DNA of 20,147 bases from Patescibacteria group bacterium (GTDB taxonomy: Bacteria; Patescibacteriota; Gracilibacteria; JAHISY01), in NCBI GenBank assembly GCA_018817365.1, contig JAHISY010000025.1:1-20147 (forward strand). Reading direction: 5' to 3'. Below, piece by piece: positions 19,898-20,147 of the stretch. The notes beneath the pieces were generated by a model. That model did not search any database and was not told the origin of the DNA. It worked only from the letters and a program-made list of their open reading frames with translations. A program made the position numbers and the translations under genes. Positions within the stretch are counted from its first letter, which is position 1. Each line of letters begins with the position of its first letter.

Positions 19898-19931
19898 AAA
19901 TGATGAATAAAGGATGAAGAATGATGAAAAT
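19897..19931. repeat. Weak heptamer array at the mrcA stop
   Basis: Units AAAATGA, TGAATAA, AGGATGA, AGAATGA, TGAAAAT begin at the last base of the mrcA TGA. They are more degenerate than other arrays. Further on, TTTTGAAT, GTTTGAAT, ATCTGAAT (about 19952-19975) have an 8-nt period. I see no gene in 19898-20147. Confidence 0.5.
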
Positions 19932-20071
19932 AGTTTTAAATTTTAAAATAATTTTGAATGTTTGAATATCTGAATTCCAGTAACTTTACACACTTCCAAT
20001 TTCCCAAGTCCCTGCTTCACTCATGATACTGCTTAAAAATGACCACACCCTCCTTCAAATTAACAAATCCC

Positions 20072-20141
20072 TGCTTCGCCTTTGCAAATCTCCGTCTCTA
20101 TTATCCACATCCAATTTTTTTAATTCCTGCTTCGCCTTCCC
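20072..20141 (-). repeat. 70-bp repeat, copy B (downstream of mrcA)
   Basis: Inverted relative to copy A (16051-16120); about 61 of 70 bases match without gaps. Related fragments continue to the left (GGCGAAGCAGGGATTTG near 20064-20080; GTGAAGCAGGGACTTGG near 20003-20019), so this is the edge of a cluster. The two copies bracket the whole mrcA gene. Confidence 0.85.
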
Positions 20142-20147
20142 ATCTCA

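Overview
This is a stretch of bacterial chromosome carrying mostly core housekeeping genes. The genes are compact and TGA is a normal stop (dut, the nuclease gene, the 175-aa gene and mrcA all end in TGA exactly where their families end), so the UGA=Gly code of Gracilibacteria and Absconditabacteria does not apply. Tight packing of single-copy core genes, a 23S-IVS-type four-helix-bundle gene, a lone rplA with a long charged N-terminus, and word-like repetitive spacers all suggest a Candidate Phyla Radiation (Patescibacteria) organism. That assignment is inference. Base composition is mixed: most core genes are rich in GCG/CGA-type codons, while the two unknown genes at 241-1104 and the nuclease gene at 2372-3289 are visibly AT-rich.

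Layout. 1-1104: tRNA-Val(GAC) followed by two AT-rich genes of unknown function. 1181-1867: comF. 1941-4211 (minus): rplA, then a NucS-like/DUF5655 nuclease, then dut, read as one operon with a promoter and a structured leader in front of rplA. 4356-4883: a charged protein of unknown function. 4956-5819 (minus): nadK. 6010-8012 (plus): truB, then a WecA/TagO-type glycosyl-phosphate transferase. 8057-11545 (minus): ftsH, four-helix protein, rpiB, rpe. 11610-12350 (plus): dapB. 12347-13869 (minus): a 53-aa protein, rbfA, then two paralogous genes built from a shared repeat module. 13943-15988 (plus): fmt, then a dGTPase-like gene. 16310-19897 (plus): a 1195-aa class A penicillin-binding protein with an inserted RodZ-like domain and three C-terminal Ig-like domains.

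How the genes fit together. The window covers translation (tRNA-Val, L1, TruB, RbfA, Fmt), nucleotide pool control (Dut, dGTPase-like), cofactor supply (NadK), the non-oxidative pentose phosphate branch (Rpe next to RpiB), membrane protein quality control (FtsH), and envelope building (DapB, WecA/TagO-like transferase, PBP1A-like enzyme). There is no phage, transposase, CRISPR or defence cluster.

The most unusual signals are not genes. First, most gene boundaries carry degenerate tandem repeats with a strict 7-nt period. The words differ from place to place, arrays are often four units (28 nt), and they repeatedly contain the neighbouring gene's stop or start codon. Second, seven genes, all but one (109-aa) of recognised function, have a TAAAAT-like -10 box ending exactly 6 or 7 nt before the start codon, and Shine-Dalgarno sequences are almost absent. 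Together these point to leaderless transcription. Third, a 70-bp repeat flanks mrcA in inverted orientation, and a perfect 30-bp palindrome lies between one copy and the gene. Fourth, a small family of repeat-module proteins has a duplicated 28-nt leader.
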